Source of the DNA: Brevibacillus sp. JNUCC-41
GTDB taxonomy: Bacteria > Bacillota > Bacilli > Bacillales > DSM-1321
Length of the DNA: 64,000 nucleotides
Assembly: GCF_014844095.1 (NCBI RefSeq)
Contig: NZ_CP062163.1
Span: 4,125,501 to 4,189,500 of the forward strand
Reading direction: 5' to 3'
Shown here: piece by piece, positions 34,918-45,283 of the stretch
How the letters are laid out: each line of letters starts with the position of its first letter
Numbering within the stretch: position 1 is the stretch's first letter
Program-made: the position numbers and the translations under genes
The notes under the pieces: generated by a model
Databases searched by the model: none
Seen by the model: the letters and a program-made list of their open reading frames with translations, nothing else
Told to the model about the DNA's origin: nothing

Positions 34918-36555
34918 ATGAGTACAAACGGTAAATTATTCGTCGTGGGCTTTGGACCAGGGAATTTTGAACACATTACCAAACGTGCTGTCGAAGCCCT
35001 TCAAGAAAGTGACTACATCATTGGTTATAAAACTTATGTTGAACTCATTCAGGGACTGCTTACAGATCAAACGATTATTAGTACGGGGATGACTGAAGAG
35101 GTATCACGTGCTCAGGAAGCAGTGAAACAAGCGGAGCTGGGTAAGAAAGTTGCGGTAATCTCCAGCGGGGATGCTGGAGTTTACGGGATGGCTGGGTTGG
35201 TTTATGAAGTATTGATTGAAAAAGGCTGGAAAGAAGAAACTGGAGTGGGCATTGAAGTCATTCCTGGCATTTCTGCAATAAACTCTTGTGCATCTTTACT
35301 TGGGGCACCAGTCATGCACGATTCGTGTACAATCAGCCTCAGTGATCATTTAACTCCTTGGGAACTGATCGCTAAAAGGGTTGAAGCAGCTGCAATGGCA
35401 GACTTTGTCATTGCCCTGTATAATCCGCGCAGCGGCAGGCGGACGAGGCAAATTGTTGAAACACAGAACATTCTCCTTCGCTACCGTTCGCCCGATACAC
35501 CTGTCGGGTTGGTGAAAAGTGCATATCGAGATAGGCAGGATATTGTCATAACCAATTTGAAAGATATGTTGAATCACGATATTGGAATGTTGACCACCGT
35601 CATTATTGGTAATTCATCCACCTTTTTATATGATGACAAAATCATCACACCAAGAGGGTATCAGAGGAAATATACTTTGAATTCGGAAAAGCAACCATTG
35701 AAGCCGCATCAGCGTCTGCAAAAAGAAGCGGAACCGTGGGCATTAGATCAAGAAGCCTTCACCGAATCCTCTGGAGGAGTTGGATTACTTACAAAAGCAC
35801 CTGAAAAGAAGCCAGCTTCCTTTGAAATGGCAATGGAAGCACTGTCAAGAGTCAAGGGGCAAACCGTTCAGCAATCCATTGAGCCGATCGTTCAGCAAAA
35901 AATGGAGTCGGTATTCGAACTTGCCGTTAGTCCAGGTGTGGCGAATAAACAATTCACTCCCAAACAAATGATGACACTTGCGGAAGTTGTCGGGGAAAAG
36001 GGCACGATGGAATACACGCCAAATCATAAAATCGTATTAAAGATTCCGACAATGGATCCGGAAGTCATTACGGGGAAATTGCAATCAGCAAACTTTCTAT
36101 TATCACCGATTGGAGATGTACTGACATTAAAAGCATGTGATTTCTGTGATGGTGAAAAAACCGAATCCATTCCTTATGCGGATGAAATACATCGGGTGCT
36201 TGGCGGAATGAAAATGCCAAAGGAACTTAACATCGGTTTTAATGGGTGTGGGATGGCTTGTTATAGTGCTGTGATGGATGATATCGGGATTGTCTTTCGA
36301 AAAGGGAAGTTTGACTTATTTCTTGGAGCTAAACCGGTTGGAAGAACAGCCCATCCAGGTCAGCCTGTTGCGGAAGGCATTGAACCTGAACAGCTTGTTG
36401 AACTGATTATTGATATTGTCACGGAGTATAAGCAAAATGCCCATCCAAATGAGCAGCTTTTTAAATACTTCAAACGTTCGAAAAAGATACAGAATTTTTC
36501 TTATCAGGACATCGCTCCCAAGATAAACATAGAGCCTGCGCCTTGTGAAGACTAA
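34918..36555 (+). CDS. cbiH60: CbiH60, C17-methyltransferase with Fe-S domain
   Basis: A 545-residue bifunctional protein. Residues 1 to about 245 are the SAM-dependent methyltransferase CbiH that methylates C17 of cobalt-factor III and drives ring contraction (VVGFGPGNFEHIT, SSGDAGVYGMAGL, YNPRSGRR). The C-terminal part resembles half of a nitrite/sulfite reductase: a ferredoxin-like domain and a cluster motif with CDFCDG and NGCGMACYSA. The long form is called CbiH60 in B. megaterium, where the product needs its iron-sulfur half. The start at 34918 follows AAAGGAGATG; the frame extends six codons upstream. Confidence 0.92.
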   Translation: MSTNGKLFVVGFGPGNFEHITKRAVEALQESDYIIGYKTYVELIQGLLTDQTIISTGMTEEVSRAQEAVKQAELGKKVAVISSGDAGVYGMAGLVYEVLIEKGWKEETGVGIEVIPGISAINSCASLLGAPVMHDSCTISLSDHLTPWELIAKRVEAAAMADFVIALYNPRSGRRTRQIVETQNILLRYRSPDTPVGLVKSAYRDRQDIVITNLKDMLNHDIGMLTTVIIGNSSTFLYDDKIITPRGYQRKYTLNSEKQPLKPHQRLQKEAEPWALDQEAFTESSGGVGLLTKAPEKKPASFEMAMEALSRVKGQTVQQSIEPIVQQKMESVFELAVSPGVANKQFTPKQMMTLAEVVGEKGTMEYTPNHKIVLKIPTMDPEVITGKLQSANFLLSPIGDVLTLKACDFCDGEKTESIPYADEIHRVLGGMKMPKELNIGFNGCGMACYSAVMDDIGIVFRKGKFDLFLGAKPVGRTAHPGQPVAEGIEPEQLVELIIDIVTEYKQNAHPNEQLFKYFKRSKKIQNFSYQDIAPKINIEPAPCED

Positions 36556-36573
36556 TCAAGAGGGGGAAAATAA

Positions 36574-37500
36574 ATGAAAGCAGTTTTGTTCGTAGGACAC
36601 GGAAGCCGCTTGGCTTCGGGAAACGAAGAAGTCCTTCATTTTATTGAAAATATGATTCCGGCATTGGATGGGCGCTTCCTTATAGAAACGTGCTTCTTGG
36701 AATTTGCGGCACCGAATATATCCAAAGGCATTGATAATTGTGTAAAACGAGGGGCTTCTGAAGTTATCGTCATACCGATCATTTTGTTGCATGCAGGACA
36801 TTCGAAATTACATATCCCAGCTGAAATAGAGGATGGGAAAACAAAGTATCCAGAAGTGAAATTCACATATGGCCAAACGATCGGGGTCCACCATGATATA
36901 TTGACAATCCTGACAGACCGTCTTGAGGAAGCGGGATTCGATACAGCTTCTGAACAGGCTGAGACAGCAATATTGCTGATTGGCCGAGGTGGCAGTGATC
37001 CTGATGCAAATAGTGATATATATAAAATTTCACGATTATTATGGGAAAAATTGAACGTAAAATGGGTCGAAGCATCTTTCATGGGTGTAACGGACCCGCA
37101 CGTTGACGAAGGTATTGAACGATGCATCCGCCTAGGGGCAAAAAAAGTAGTGATGCTGCCATATTTCCTCTTCACAGGGGTGTTGATGGAAAGAATGGAG
37201 GATATGCTGAAAGGCTATCAAGAGCAATATCAAGATCAAGAATTCATTTTGGCGAAGTATTTTGGATATCATCCAACATTACAGAACATTCTGCAAGAAC
37301 GTGTAATTGAAGCTAGTGAGGGCAGATCAAGCGGGGCACGTGATTTGGAAAACTATCGTAAACATGTCGAGGAACATGGACATGCCCACCATCATCACCA
37401 TCATGACCACGATCACGATCACCATCATGATCACCATCATGATCACGATCACGACCATAATCATGATCACGATGGGCAAGTGGCGGGGACGTCAAAATGA
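36574..37500 (+). CDS. cbiX: CbiX sirohydrochlorin cobaltochelatase, His-rich tail
   Basis: A 308-residue class II chelatase inserting Co(II) into sirohydrochlorin. Two related halves are visible: FVGHGSRLASGN with catalytic His10, and LIGRGGSDPDAN where the second half has Arg in place of His. The last 45 residues are mostly His and Asp, an apparent cobalt store or delivery tail. The MxCxxC iron-sulfur motif described at the C-terminus of B. megaterium CbiX is absent. The AGGGGG site precedes the ATG, and the stop overlaps cbiJ by 4 nt. Confidence 0.92.
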   Translation: MKAVLFVGHGSRLASGNEEVLHFIENMIPALDGRFLIETCFLEFAAPNISKGIDNCVKRGASEVIVIPIILLHAGHSKLHIPAEIEDGKTKYPEVKFTYGQTIGVHHDILTILTDRLEEAGFDTASEQAETAILLIGRGGSDPDANSDIYKISRLLWEKLNVKWVEASFMGVTDPHVDEGIERCIRLGAKKVVMLPYFLFTGVLMERMEDMLKGYQEQYQDQEFILAKYFGYHPTLQNILQERVIEASEGRSSGARDLENYRKHVEEHGHAHHHHHHDHDHDHHHDHHHDHDHDHNHDHDGQVAGTSK

Positions 37501-38267
37501 TTTTGTTTTTGGCGGGTACAAGTGATGCAAGGGAATTAGCGATTGAGATGCAGCAGGTGGGATTCAAGGTTTTGGCAACTGTTGTAACCGAATCGGCGGC
37601 CAAAAGTTTGCAAGATGCAGGCATATCCACCCGGATTGGCCGCTTAACTGCAGAGGATATGACATCTTTAATTTCTGAAAAAGGTTTTCAGGCTGTAGTT
37701 GATGCAAGTCACCCATTTGCCGAAGAAGCATCCAAGAACGCCCTTAACGGAGCAAAGGCAGCAAATGTCCCTTATATTCGTTATGAGCGTGAAAGTCAAC
37801 GGTTTCAGAATGATAAATTGATAGTTGTCCGTGATTATGAGGAAGCTGCCAAGCTTGCCGCTGTGAAACGGGGAGTCATCATGCTCACGACAGGAAGTAA
37901 AACCTTGGCCGTGTTCGCAAAAGAATTGGTAGGGCTAGAGAATACAAGAGTCATAGCGAGAATGCTGCCGCGCATGGACAATATGGAAAAATGTGCGCAG
38001 CTGGGCATTGAACAAAAAAATATCGTTGCGATTCAAGGGCCATTTTCCAAAGAATTAAATAAAGCTCTATATGAACAGTATGGCGTCACTTTGATGATTA
38101 CGAAAGAAAGTGGCAAGGTCGGTGCGGTTGATGAGAAATTGGAAGCAGCATTGGAATGTGGAATAGAGACGATCATGATATCGCGACCGGATGTTGACTA
38201 TCAAAATGTTCATTCCAGTTTTGATCATGTCATCGCCGAGTTGAATAAACAACTAAATGAAAAATAG
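37497..38267 (+). CDS. cbiJ: Cobalt-precorrin-6A reductase
   Basis: A 256-residue NAD(P)H-dependent reductase of the macrocycle double bond. It begins MILFLAGTSDARELAIEM (nucleotide-binding start typical of CbiJ/CobK) and contains DASHPFAEEASKNA and LTTGSKTLAVF. ATG overlaps the cbiX TGA (ATGA). Next comes cbiC after 12 nt. Confidence 0.93.
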   Translation: MILFLAGTSDARELAIEMQQVGFKVLATVVTESAAKSLQDAGISTRIGRLTAEDMTSLISEKGFQAVVDASHPFAEEASKNALNGAKAANVPYIRYERESQRFQNDKLIVVRDYEEAAKLAAVKRGVIMLTTGSKTLAVFAKELVGLENTRVIARMLPRMDNMEKCAQLGIEQKNIVAIQGPFSKELNKALYEQYGVTLMITKESGKVGAVDEKLEAALECGIETIMISRPDVDYQNVHSSFDHVIAELNKQLNEK

Positions 38268-38279
38268 GAGGAATGCAAG

Positions 38280-38927
38280 ATGGATTTTAAAACGGATTTT
38301 AAACCACTAACGGTAGACCCAGACAAAATATATGATTATAGCTTCTCGATCATAGCTGAAGAAATGGGCAATCATGATTTTTCTGAAGATGAATGGAAGA
38401 TCGTCCGCCGGGTCATTCATGCTTCAGCGGATTTTGAATTGGGAAGAAGTGTCATCATCCATCCAAATGCCATTCAAGCTGGTATGGAAGCCATTCGCAA
38501 AGGTAGACATGTCATTGCGGATGTGCAAATGATCGAGAGCGGTACAGGCAAAAAAAGATTTCAAAAACACGGCGGGGACGTTCATTGTTATATTTCAGAT
38601 CCGGATGTGATGGTCGAAGCAAAACGTTTGAATACGACAAGGGCGATCATTTCGATGCAAAAAGCCGTTAAAGAAAATGAAGGGGGCATTTATGCCATTG
38701 GCAATGCACCTACAGCTTTACTTGAGCTCATTCGTCTTATTAAAGAAGGGATTGCAAAACCGGACTTAATCATTGGAATGCCTGTTGGGTTTGTTTCTGC
38801 AGCAGAATCGAAAGAGGAACTCGCTAAGATCACGGAAGTTCCATTCATTACGAATATTGGTCGAAAAGGCGGAAGTACTGTCACTGTTGCTGCATTGAAC
38901 GCGATTTCCCTTTTAGCTGATAGTTAA
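38280..38927 (+). CDS. cbiC: Cobalt-precorrin-8 methylmutase
   Basis: A 215-residue enzyme moving a methyl from C11 to C12 to give cobyrinic acid. The recognised motifs are RRVIHASADFELG (catalytic His), GIYAIGNAPTALLEL and IGMPVGFVSAAESK. A strong AGGAGG precedes the ATG. Length is usual. Confidence 0.95.
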   Translation: MDFKTDFKPLTVDPDKIYDYSFSIIAEEMGNHDFSEDEWKIVRRVIHASADFELGRSVIIHPNAIQAGMEAIRKGRHVIADVQMIESGTGKKRFQKHGGDVHCYISDPDVMVEAKRLNTTRAIISMQKAVKENEGGIYAIGNAPTALLELIRLIKEGIAKPDLIIGMPVGFVSAAESKEELAKITEVPFITNIGRKGGSTVTVAALNAISLLADS

Positions 38928-38932
38928 AAAAC

Positions 38933-40045
38933 ATGGAAAAGAAAGTAAAAAAAGACCCCTCACAAATGCGTCATGGGTATACGACAGGGGCATGTTCGAC
39001 TGCCGTGACTAAAGCGGCATTGACTGCATTGATCACGGGGGATGCACTTGATGAAGCGACGATTTCCTTGCCCATCGGGCGAGATGCCACTTTCACTATT
39101 GAGAAATATGATATATCGGAAAATGCGGTTAGTGCTGAAACGATCAAAGATGCCGGAGATGATCCCGATGCCACCCATCTGGCACATATTATCTCTACTG
39201 TCAGCTGGTCGGAGGCACCTGGGATTATCCTGGATGGAGGGATAGGTGTGGGTCGTGTGACCAAACCCGGGCTTCCTGTCCCCGTAGGAGAAGCGGCCAT
39301 TAATCCTGTACCGCGCAAAATGATTTTAACCACTGTGGAACAAACATTGGAAGAATTTAAGATCAATAGAGGAGTGAAAGTCGTCATCTCCGTACCAGCA
39401 GGTGAAGAAATAGCGAAAAAAACATTAAATGGCCGCTTAGGGATTGTGGGAGGCATTTCCATTTTAGGAACAAGGGGCACTGTCGTCCCTTTTTCCAGTT
39501 CAGCCTATATGGCAAGCATCGTCCAGGCAATCAGTGTCGCCAAAGCGAGTGGTTGTGAGCATCTTGTCTTAACTACTGGCGGGCGCAGTGAAAAGTATGC
39601 GATGGGCCTTCTCCAGGATTTGCCTGAGGAAGCCTTTATTGAAATGGGTGACTTTGTGGGCTTCTCGCTTAAGCAATGTAAGAGACAGGGAATTAAAAAG
39701 GTATCATTGGTCGGCATGATGGGGAAATTCTCCAAAGTGGCCCAAGGTGTGATGATGGTGCATTCAAAAAGTGCCCCGGTCGACTTCGGTTTTCTATCGG
39801 AAATAGCCCAAAGCGTCGGAGCTGAAGATGATCTTGTTCTTGAAATCAAGAACGCAAACACGGCGTCCCAAGTCGGGGACATGATGTCAGCGATAAATAA
39901 TTTTGATTTTTTTAATAAACTATGTGAATCCTGCTGTCACTCTGCCATAAAGCAAGTGAAGGGCGGAATTGAAATGGAAACGGCGATTTATTCGTTGAAA
40001 GGACAATTACTGGGAAGGGCTGTTGGAATTGAGTCAATCGATTAA
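38933..40045 (+). CDS. cbiD: Cobalt-precorrin-5B C1-methyltransferase
   Basis: A 370-residue protein of the CbiD family, which methylates C1 in the anaerobic route and marks that route. Motifs: [18 protein letters not shown] near the start, [41 protein letters not shown] and [14 protein letters not shown]. The ATG is 5 nt after cbiC with a poor ribosome site, so translation probably relies on coupling. Its end overlaps cbiET by 23 nt. Confidence 0.94.
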   Translation: MEKKVKKDPSQMRHGYTTGACSTAVTKAALTALITGDALDEATISLPIGRDATFTIEKYDISENAVSAETIKDAGDDPDATHLAHIISTVSWSEAPGIILDGGIGVGRVTKPGLPVPVGEAAINPVPRKMILTTVEQTLEEFKINRGVKVVISVPAGEEIAKKTLNGRLGIVGGISILGTRGTVVPFSSSAYMASIVQAISVAKASGCEHLVLTTGGRSEKYAMGLLQDLPEEAFIEMGDFVGFSLKQCKRQGIKKVSLVGMMGKFSKVAQGVMMVHSKSAPVDFGFLSEIAQSVGAEDDLVLEIKNANTASQVGDMMSAINNFDFFNKLCESCCHSAIKQVKGGIEMETAIYSLKGQLLGRAVGIESID

Positions 40046-41243
40046 ATTAATCGGGATAGGGGATAACGGTCAGGAAAGCTTGCTGCCCCAATATGCCCAA
40101 TGGATAGAAGAAAGTGAAGTGCTGGTCGGAGGTGAACGGGTCTTATCGTTTTTTCCGAACTATTCTGGCAAGAAGATTGTCATAAAGGGCGGTTTGAAAA
40201 AGGTGGTGGAACAACTGCAGGATGAAACTCGTCCAACAGTTGTCTTAGCTTCCGGTGACCCATTGTTTTATGGAATGGGAGGCTATCTTTCCAGCAAAAT
40301 CAACATAGAGGTTTACCCATATTTCAGCTCAATTCAGCTTGCTTTTGCAAAAATGGGTGAAAGCTGGCAAGATGCCTTCCTAGTCAGTGTTCATGGCCGC
40401 AGTATGAAAGGTCTGGCCCAAAGGATAGATGGGAAGGCGAAAGTAGCTTTGCTTACTGACTTCGAAAATAGTCCAAATCAACTTGCTAAATATCTCATTT
40501 CATTCGGAATGACTGAATACCGGGCATTTGTGGCTGAAAATCTTCAAGGAGAAAACGAAGACTCTGGCTGGTATGAACTTGAAGAAATGGTGGAGCGGGA
40601 ATTCTCGCCGTTGAATGTCGTCATTTTGAAAGGAAAATCAGAAGGCCCAAGCTGGTCCTTGGGGATAGAAGATGAAGAATTTTCGCAGCGGAAACCCGAC
40701 AAAGGCCTCATAACCAAAAAGGAAATTCGGGTATTAAGCCTGCAAGCGTTGAATCTCAGGAAAAACAGCACCGTTTGGGATGTTGGGACGTGTACGGGCT
40801 CAATGGCAATTGAAGCGGCCAAGCTTGCATCCGAAGGCCAAATTTTCGCAATTGAAAAAAATGAGCCTGATTTAGAAAACTGTTATCAAAACCAGCGTAA
40901 ATTCCGTACTGATATAACGGCCATTCATGGAAAAGCTCCGCAAGGACTGGAAACTTTTCCGGATCCTGATGCGATTTTCATTGGCGGGACTGGCGGCGAA
41001 ATGGCAGATCTCATCCATACATGCTGCAAACGACTGAAAGAAGGCGGCAGAATCGTTCTGAATGCCGCGACGATTGAGAATCTATACAGGGCTAATGAGG
41101 CATTTGCTGAAGCTGGTTTTCACACTTCCATCATGCATGCCCAAATCTCCAGAAGTAAGCCAATATTGGGAATGAACAGATTTGTTCCGCTTAATCCTGT
41201 GTATATCATTACTGCACAACGAAAGGAAGACATGAATGAGTAA
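40023..41243 (+). CDS. cbiET: Fused CbiE-CbiT methyltransferase/decarboxylase
   Basis: A 406-residue fusion. The N-terminal half (about 1-205) is CbiE, methylating C5 ([24 protein letters not shown]). The C-terminal half is CbiT, methylating C15 and decarboxylating the C12 side chain, with a Rossmann SAM site [16 protein letters not shown] and FIGGTGGEM. The fused state matches CobL and the B. megaterium operon. The start is a TTG inside cbiD after GGGAAGGG; a second TTG two codons on is equally possible. Confidence 0.93.
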   Translation: MELSQSIKLIGIGDNGQESLLPQYAQWIEESEVLVGGERVLSFFPNYSGKKIVIKGGLKKVVEQLQDETRPTVVLASGDPLFYGMGGYLSSKINIEVYPYFSSIQLAFAKMGESWQDAFLVSVHGRSMKGLAQRIDGKAKVALLTDFENSPNQLAKYLISFGMTEYRAFVAENLQGENEDSGWYELEEMVEREFSPLNVVILKGKSEGPSWSLGIEDEEFSQRKPDKGLITKKEIRVLSLQALNLRKNSTVWDVGTCTGSMAIEAAKLASEGQIFAIEKNEPDLENCYQNQRKFRTDITAIHGKAPQGLETFPDPDAIFIGGTGGEMADLIHTCCKRLKEGGRIVLNAATIENLYRANEAFAEAGFHTSIMHAQISRSKPILGMNRFVPLNPVYIITAQRKEDMNE

Positions 41244-41943
41244 TCTTGGTACATTATATGGCCTTGGCGTGGGCCCGGGCGATCCAGAGCTTATTACAGT
41301 AAAGGCATTTCGCGTGATTCAGGAATCTCCGGTCATTGCGTATCCCAAAAAAAGAAAAGGGAGTAAAAGCTACGCCCATCGCATTGTTGAAGTTTACATT
41401 CGTCCTGAAGAGAAGGATATGCTGGGCCTGGTTTTTCCGATGACGAAAGATCAAGCGATTTTGGATCGGGAATGGAACGGAACGGTCGAAAAAGTTTGGC
41501 AAAAATTAAATGAAGGTAAGGATGTTGCTTTCGTTACGGAAGGCGATCCGCTTTTATATAGTACGTTCATACATATGATGAAATTGATGCAGGAGCTGCA
41601 TCCCGAAGTCGAAATCAAGACAGTCCCGGGCATTTCTTCTTTTAATGGGTCAGCGTCAAGGCTGGGCATCGCTTTGGCTGATGGTGATGATCATGTTGCG
41701 ATAGTTCCTGCAAGGGATGACTATGAAGCGATGAAGAAGGCGATCGAAGATCATGATGCCGTGGTGTTCATCAAAGTGGCAAAGGTCATCGATTTAATGA
41801 TTACCGTTTTAAAAGATTTGGACTTGCTTGAAAAGGCCTCGGTCGTAACCAAAGTCACTTCCGATGAAGAAGTGATTTGGAAAGTGAGTGAATTGGAAGG
41901 ACTTGAACTAGAATACTTAACATTGATGGTGGTGAGAAAATGA
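41236..41943 (+). CDS. cbiL: Cobalt-factor II C20-methyltransferase
   Basis: A 235-residue SAM-dependent methyltransferase of the precorrin family, with [31 protein letters not shown] and [15 protein letters not shown]; the last phrase and the operon slot mark it as CbiL. It overlaps cbiET by 8 nt and cbiF by 4 nt. Confidence 0.93.
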   Translation: MSNLGTLYGLGVGPGDPELITVKAFRVIQESPVIAYPKKRKGSKSYAHRIVEVYIRPEEKDMLGLVFPMTKDQAILDREWNGTVEKVWQKLNEGKDVAFVTEGDPLLYSTFIHMMKLMQELHPEVEIKTVPGISSFNGSASRLGIALADGDDHVAIVPARDDYEAMKKAIEDHDAVVFIKVAKVIDLMITVLKDLDLLEKASVVTKVTSDEEVIWKVSELEGLELEYLTLMVVRK

Positions 41944-42716
41944 AGATATATATTGTAGGTGCTGGCCCGGGTGACCCGGATTTGATAACTGTAAAAGGAT
42001 TGAACATTCTCCAAACGGCTGATGTGATTTTATATACGGATTCATTAGTGAATGAAGAGTTGATTGACAAGGCAAAGCCCGATGCCGAGGTGCTAAAAAC
42101 GGCAGGTATGCATTTGGAGGAAATTGTTGGCATCATGGTTGAGCGTGTTAGAGAAGGAAAGATGGTTGCTAGAATCCATACAGGGGATCCTGCCATGTAT
42201 GGTGCAATCATGGAACAAATAGTCCTTTTGAAGAAAGAGGGTATTGGTTATGAGGTGATCCCGGGCGTAAGTTCGGTATTCGCCTCGGCAGCTGCAATAG
42301 GAGCAGAGCTGACTATCCCTGATTTAACACAGACACTCATATTGACGAGGGCTGAAGGACGTACGCCTGTTCCGGAATTTGAGAAGTTACGTGATTTGGC
42401 AAGTCACCACTGTACGATTGCCCTTTTCTTGAGTGCGACCTTGACTAAAAAAATCGTTAAAGAACTCCAAGAAGCCGGTTGGAAGGATGATACTCCGATA
42501 GCAGTCATTCAACGGGCAACATGGCCGGACCAAAAAATCGTCCGTACCACGTTAGTGAACTTAGATGATGATATGCGTCGAAATGGTATCCGCAAGCATG
42601 CGATGATTTTGGCTGGATGGGCGTTGGACCCTACCATTCATGATAAAGATGAATACCGATCCAAATTATATGATGCGAGTTTTACCCACGGTTTCAGAAA
42701 AGGTGTTAAGCCATGA
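41940..42716 (+). CDS. cbiF: Cobalt-precorrin-4 C11-methyltransferase
   Basis: A 258-residue methyltransferase adding the C11 methyl. Motifs: YIVGAGPGDPDLITVKG, RIHTGDPAMYGAIMEQ, IPGVSSVFASAAAIGAELTI, LTRAEGRTPVPEFEKL. The 4-nt ATGA overlaps on both sides show tight coupling with cbiL and cbiG. Confidence 0.95.
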   Translation: MKIYIVGAGPGDPDLITVKGLNILQTADVILYTDSLVNEELIDKAKPDAEVLKTAGMHLEEIVGIMVERVREGKMVARIHTGDPAMYGAIMEQIVLLKKEGIGYEVIPGVSSVFASAAAIGAELTIPDLTQTLILTRAEGRTPVPEFEKLRDLASHHCTIALFLSATLTKKIVKELQEAGWKDDTPIAVIQRATWPDQKIVRTTLVNLDDDMRRNGIRKHAMILAGWALDPTIHDKDEYRSKLYDASFTHGFRKGVKP

Positions 42717-43837
42717 TCATTGAACTGAAAGAAGCGGAACTTGCTCCCATTAAACGGTCTCATACTTATGCGATTGTGGCGATTACAAAGCATGGTGTCG
42801 AGCTGGCACGAAAATTACATACCGTTTTTTCGAATTCCGATCTATATTACATGAGCAAGTTTGAAAAAGGGGACGAAGAGCATAAACAGATCCAGCTTTT
42901 TTCGGGCAGTGTCCGTATGCTATTACCCGCTTTATTCAAGGAATATAAAGGAATCATATTAATAATTTCACTCGGTGCGGTAGTCAGGATGATTGCACCA
43001 ATTTTGAAGGATAAGAAAACGGATCCGGGTGTCGTTGTCATTGATGATAAAGGGGAAAATGTCATCAGTGTACTGTCAGGGCATCTGGGAGGAGCGAATG
43101 AACTGACTAAGGAAGTTGCTGCAGCCCTTGACGCAAGAGCTATAATCACCACGGCTTCTGATGTTCAAAAAACGATTCCTGTCGATTTATTCGGACAGCG
43201 CTTCGGCTGGATTTGGGATTCTGCAGAAAAATTGACGCCAGTGAGTGCGTCCGTTGTAAATGAAGAGCATGTTGCCGTTGTACAGGAATCAGGTGAACGG
43301 AATTGGTGGACTTATGAAACGGCATTACCCGAACGCATAATCGTATACCCATCCATTGAAGAAGCGCTTCAAGCAAAGCCGCAAGCAGCACTGGTTGTAA
43401 CTCACCGTATTCTTAGCCATTCGGAAAATGGGATCCTTGAAAATGGGATCGTATATCGGCCAAAAGTCATTGCTCTCGGTATCGGGTGCAATAGGGGAAC
43501 AGCGGCAGCTGAAATTGAGCAGGTGATTGCAGAAACACTAGCGGAATTATCGTTTTCATTAAAAAGCGTTAAAGCGATCTGTACAATTTCCTTGAAGAAA
43601 GACGAAATCGGCTTGATTGAAGTAGTTGAAAAATACGGCTGGGAATTCGTGCATTATGAACCGGAAGAGCTTAATCAAGCCAAAATCGAAGCGCCATCGG
43701 AAACAGTATTTAAATACACGGGTGCATATGGTGTGAGTGAACCGGCTGTGAGGATTTATGCTAAAGCTGAACAATTGGAGCTGGTTAAGAAAAAATCGGG
43801 TAACGTAACCATTTCAGTTGGCATCATACCTTTTTAA
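42713..43837 (+). CDS. cbiG: Cobalt-precorrin-5A hydrolase
   Basis: A 374-residue protein that opens the delta-lactone and releases a two-carbon fragment as acetaldehyde. The N-terminal and middle domains contain LIISLGAVVRMIAP, VVVIDDKGENVISVLSGHLGGANELT; the C-terminal CobE-like domain holds ALGIGCNRGTAAAEIEQ. Ends 16 nt before cbiA. Confidence 0.94.
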   Translation: MIIELKEAELAPIKRSHTYAIVAITKHGVELARKLHTVFSNSDLYYMSKFEKGDEEHKQIQLFSGSVRMLLPALFKEYKGIILIISLGAVVRMIAPILKDKKTDPGVVVIDDKGENVISVLSGHLGGANELTKEVAAALDARAIITTASDVQKTIPVDLFGQRFGWIWDSAEKLTPVSASVVNEEHVAVVQESGERNWWTYETALPERIIVYPSIEEALQAKPQAALVVTHRILSHSENGILENGIVYRPKVIALGIGCNRGTAAAEIEQVIAETLAELSFSLKSVKAICTISLKKDEIGLIEVVEKYGWEFVHYEPEELNQAKIEAPSETVFKYTGAYGVSEPAVRIYAKAEQLELVKKKSGNVTISVGIIPF

Positions 43838-43853
43838 GGAGGGAGAAGCAAAT

Positions 43854-45248
43854 ATGAACGATAGAAGATTGGTAATTGCGGGTACCGGAAGCGGTGTCGG
43901 TAAAACGACATTGACCATCGGAATCATGGCAGCCCTCCAGAAGAAAGGCTATACTGTCCAAGGGTTCAAATGTGGTCCTGACTATATTGACCCTACTTAT
44001 CATACAGCCGTTACAGGACGGATTTCACGCAATCTTGACAGTTGGATGTTCGAACATGACACTGTCCGGGAAATTCTTACCAAAGCAGGTAACGGATCTG
44101 ATATATCGATCATCGAAGGAGTCATGGGCTTCTTCGATGGCAAAAGTCCTTTATCCAATACAGGATCGACGGCTGAAATCAGCATCATCACGCAAAGCCC
44201 TGTCCTGTTGGTAGTCAACTGTGCCAGCATGGCACGGAGTGCAGCTGCCATCGTAAAAGGATTTCAGGCCTTTTCGACCGGTCCGGACATCATTGGTGTA
44301 ATTGCCAATCAAGTGGGAAGTGCGGGGCATTACAAAATTGTCAAATCAGCCATTGAGAAAGAATGCGATGTACCGGTGCTGGGTTATATGAAGCGGGAAA
44401 TGGATATTGATATTCCTAGCCGTCATTTGGGTTTAATTCCAGCTATTGAACGCGGGGAACTAAATCCGTTTTTCGATAGGCTTGCACAATTAGTCATGGA
44501 AACGATCGATATCGATCAGTTGTACCATTTATCCAAGACATGCCCCGTTTCCAGTGGAAACTCAAATATATTTCAACCCCAAAATGAAAAGGAAGTGTGC
44601 ATTGCCGTCGCAAAAGATGCAGCCTTCAATTTTTATTATCAGGAAAACCTTGAGTTGCTTGAAGCATTTGGGGCGACCATCAAGTATTTTTCTCCATTGA
44701 AAGGGGATGAAGTTCCATTGGATGCTGATGGTTTATACCTTGGAGGCGGTTTTCCTGAGGAGTTTGCAGCTGAACTTTCCGGTAATGTGGATGCTATCAA
44801 ATCCATCAGAAGCTCCATTGAAAAAGGGATGCCGACTCTAGCGGAATGTGGCGGTTTCATGTTTTTGAGCAAATCGATTGAAACGACTTCCGGAGAAAAG
44901 CATCAGATGGCAGGTATTATTCCGGGCAGGATTAAAATGCAGAAAAAACTTGCAGCACTAGGGTATCGAGAAATTACAGGAACTCCAGGCAATTTTTTGA
45001 TTAATGAAATGGAGCAGGCAAAAGGACATGAATTCCACTACTCGACATTTGAAGCGGATGATGAACTTACACATGCTTATGAAGCTAAAGGCAGATTCGG
45101 TTCAAAACAAGAGGGGTGTGTATTGGGTAACCTTGTTGCTGGGTATACGCACTTTCATTTTGCTTCCAATCCAACACTTGCAAAGAACTGGATCGATGCT
45201 TGCTTTAAACAAAAAAAAAGATCTGCCCATGAAACTATCGACAAGTAA
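43854..45248 (+). CDS. cbiA: Cobyrinate a,c-diamide synthase
   Basis: A 464-residue glutamine amidotransferase amidating the a and c side chains. The N-terminal ATPase domain has the P-loop GTGSGVGKTTLTIG and FKCGPDYIDPTYH; the C-terminal glutaminase domain has the nucleophile in LAECGGFMFL and the late His in EFHYSTFE. The start is the ATG at 43854 after AAGGAGGGAG; 12 further upstream codons overlap cbiG and lack a site. Confidence 0.95.
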   Translation: MNDRRLVIAGTGSGVGKTTLTIGIMAALQKKGYTVQGFKCGPDYIDPTYHTAVTGRISRNLDSWMFEHDTVREILTKAGNGSDISIIEGVMGFFDGKSPLSNTGSTAEISIITQSPVLLVVNCASMARSAAAIVKGFQAFSTGPDIIGVIANQVGSAGHYKIVKSAIEKECDVPVLGYMKREMDIDIPSRHLGLIPAIERGELNPFFDRLAQLVMETIDIDQLYHLSKTCPVSSGNSNIFQPQNEKEVCIAVAKDAAFNFYYQENLELLEAFGATIKYFSPLKGDEVPLDADGLYLGGGFPEEFAAELSGNVDAIKSIRSSIEKGMPTLAECGGFMFLSKSIETTSGEKHQMAGIIPGRIKMQKKLAALGYREITGTPGNFLINEMEQAKGHEFHYSTFEADDELTHAYEAKGRFGSKQEGCVLGNLVAGYTHFHFASNPTLAKNWIDACFKQKKRSAHETIDK

Positions 45249-45283
45249 AAGATATTTTTTGAAGATTAAGAGGAGGCGCGAGC

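Noticed and set aside
37313..37630. Minus-strand frame rich in Asp/His/Arg under cbiX
   Set aside because: It is the mirror of the His/Asp codons of the cbiX tail and spans into cbiJ.
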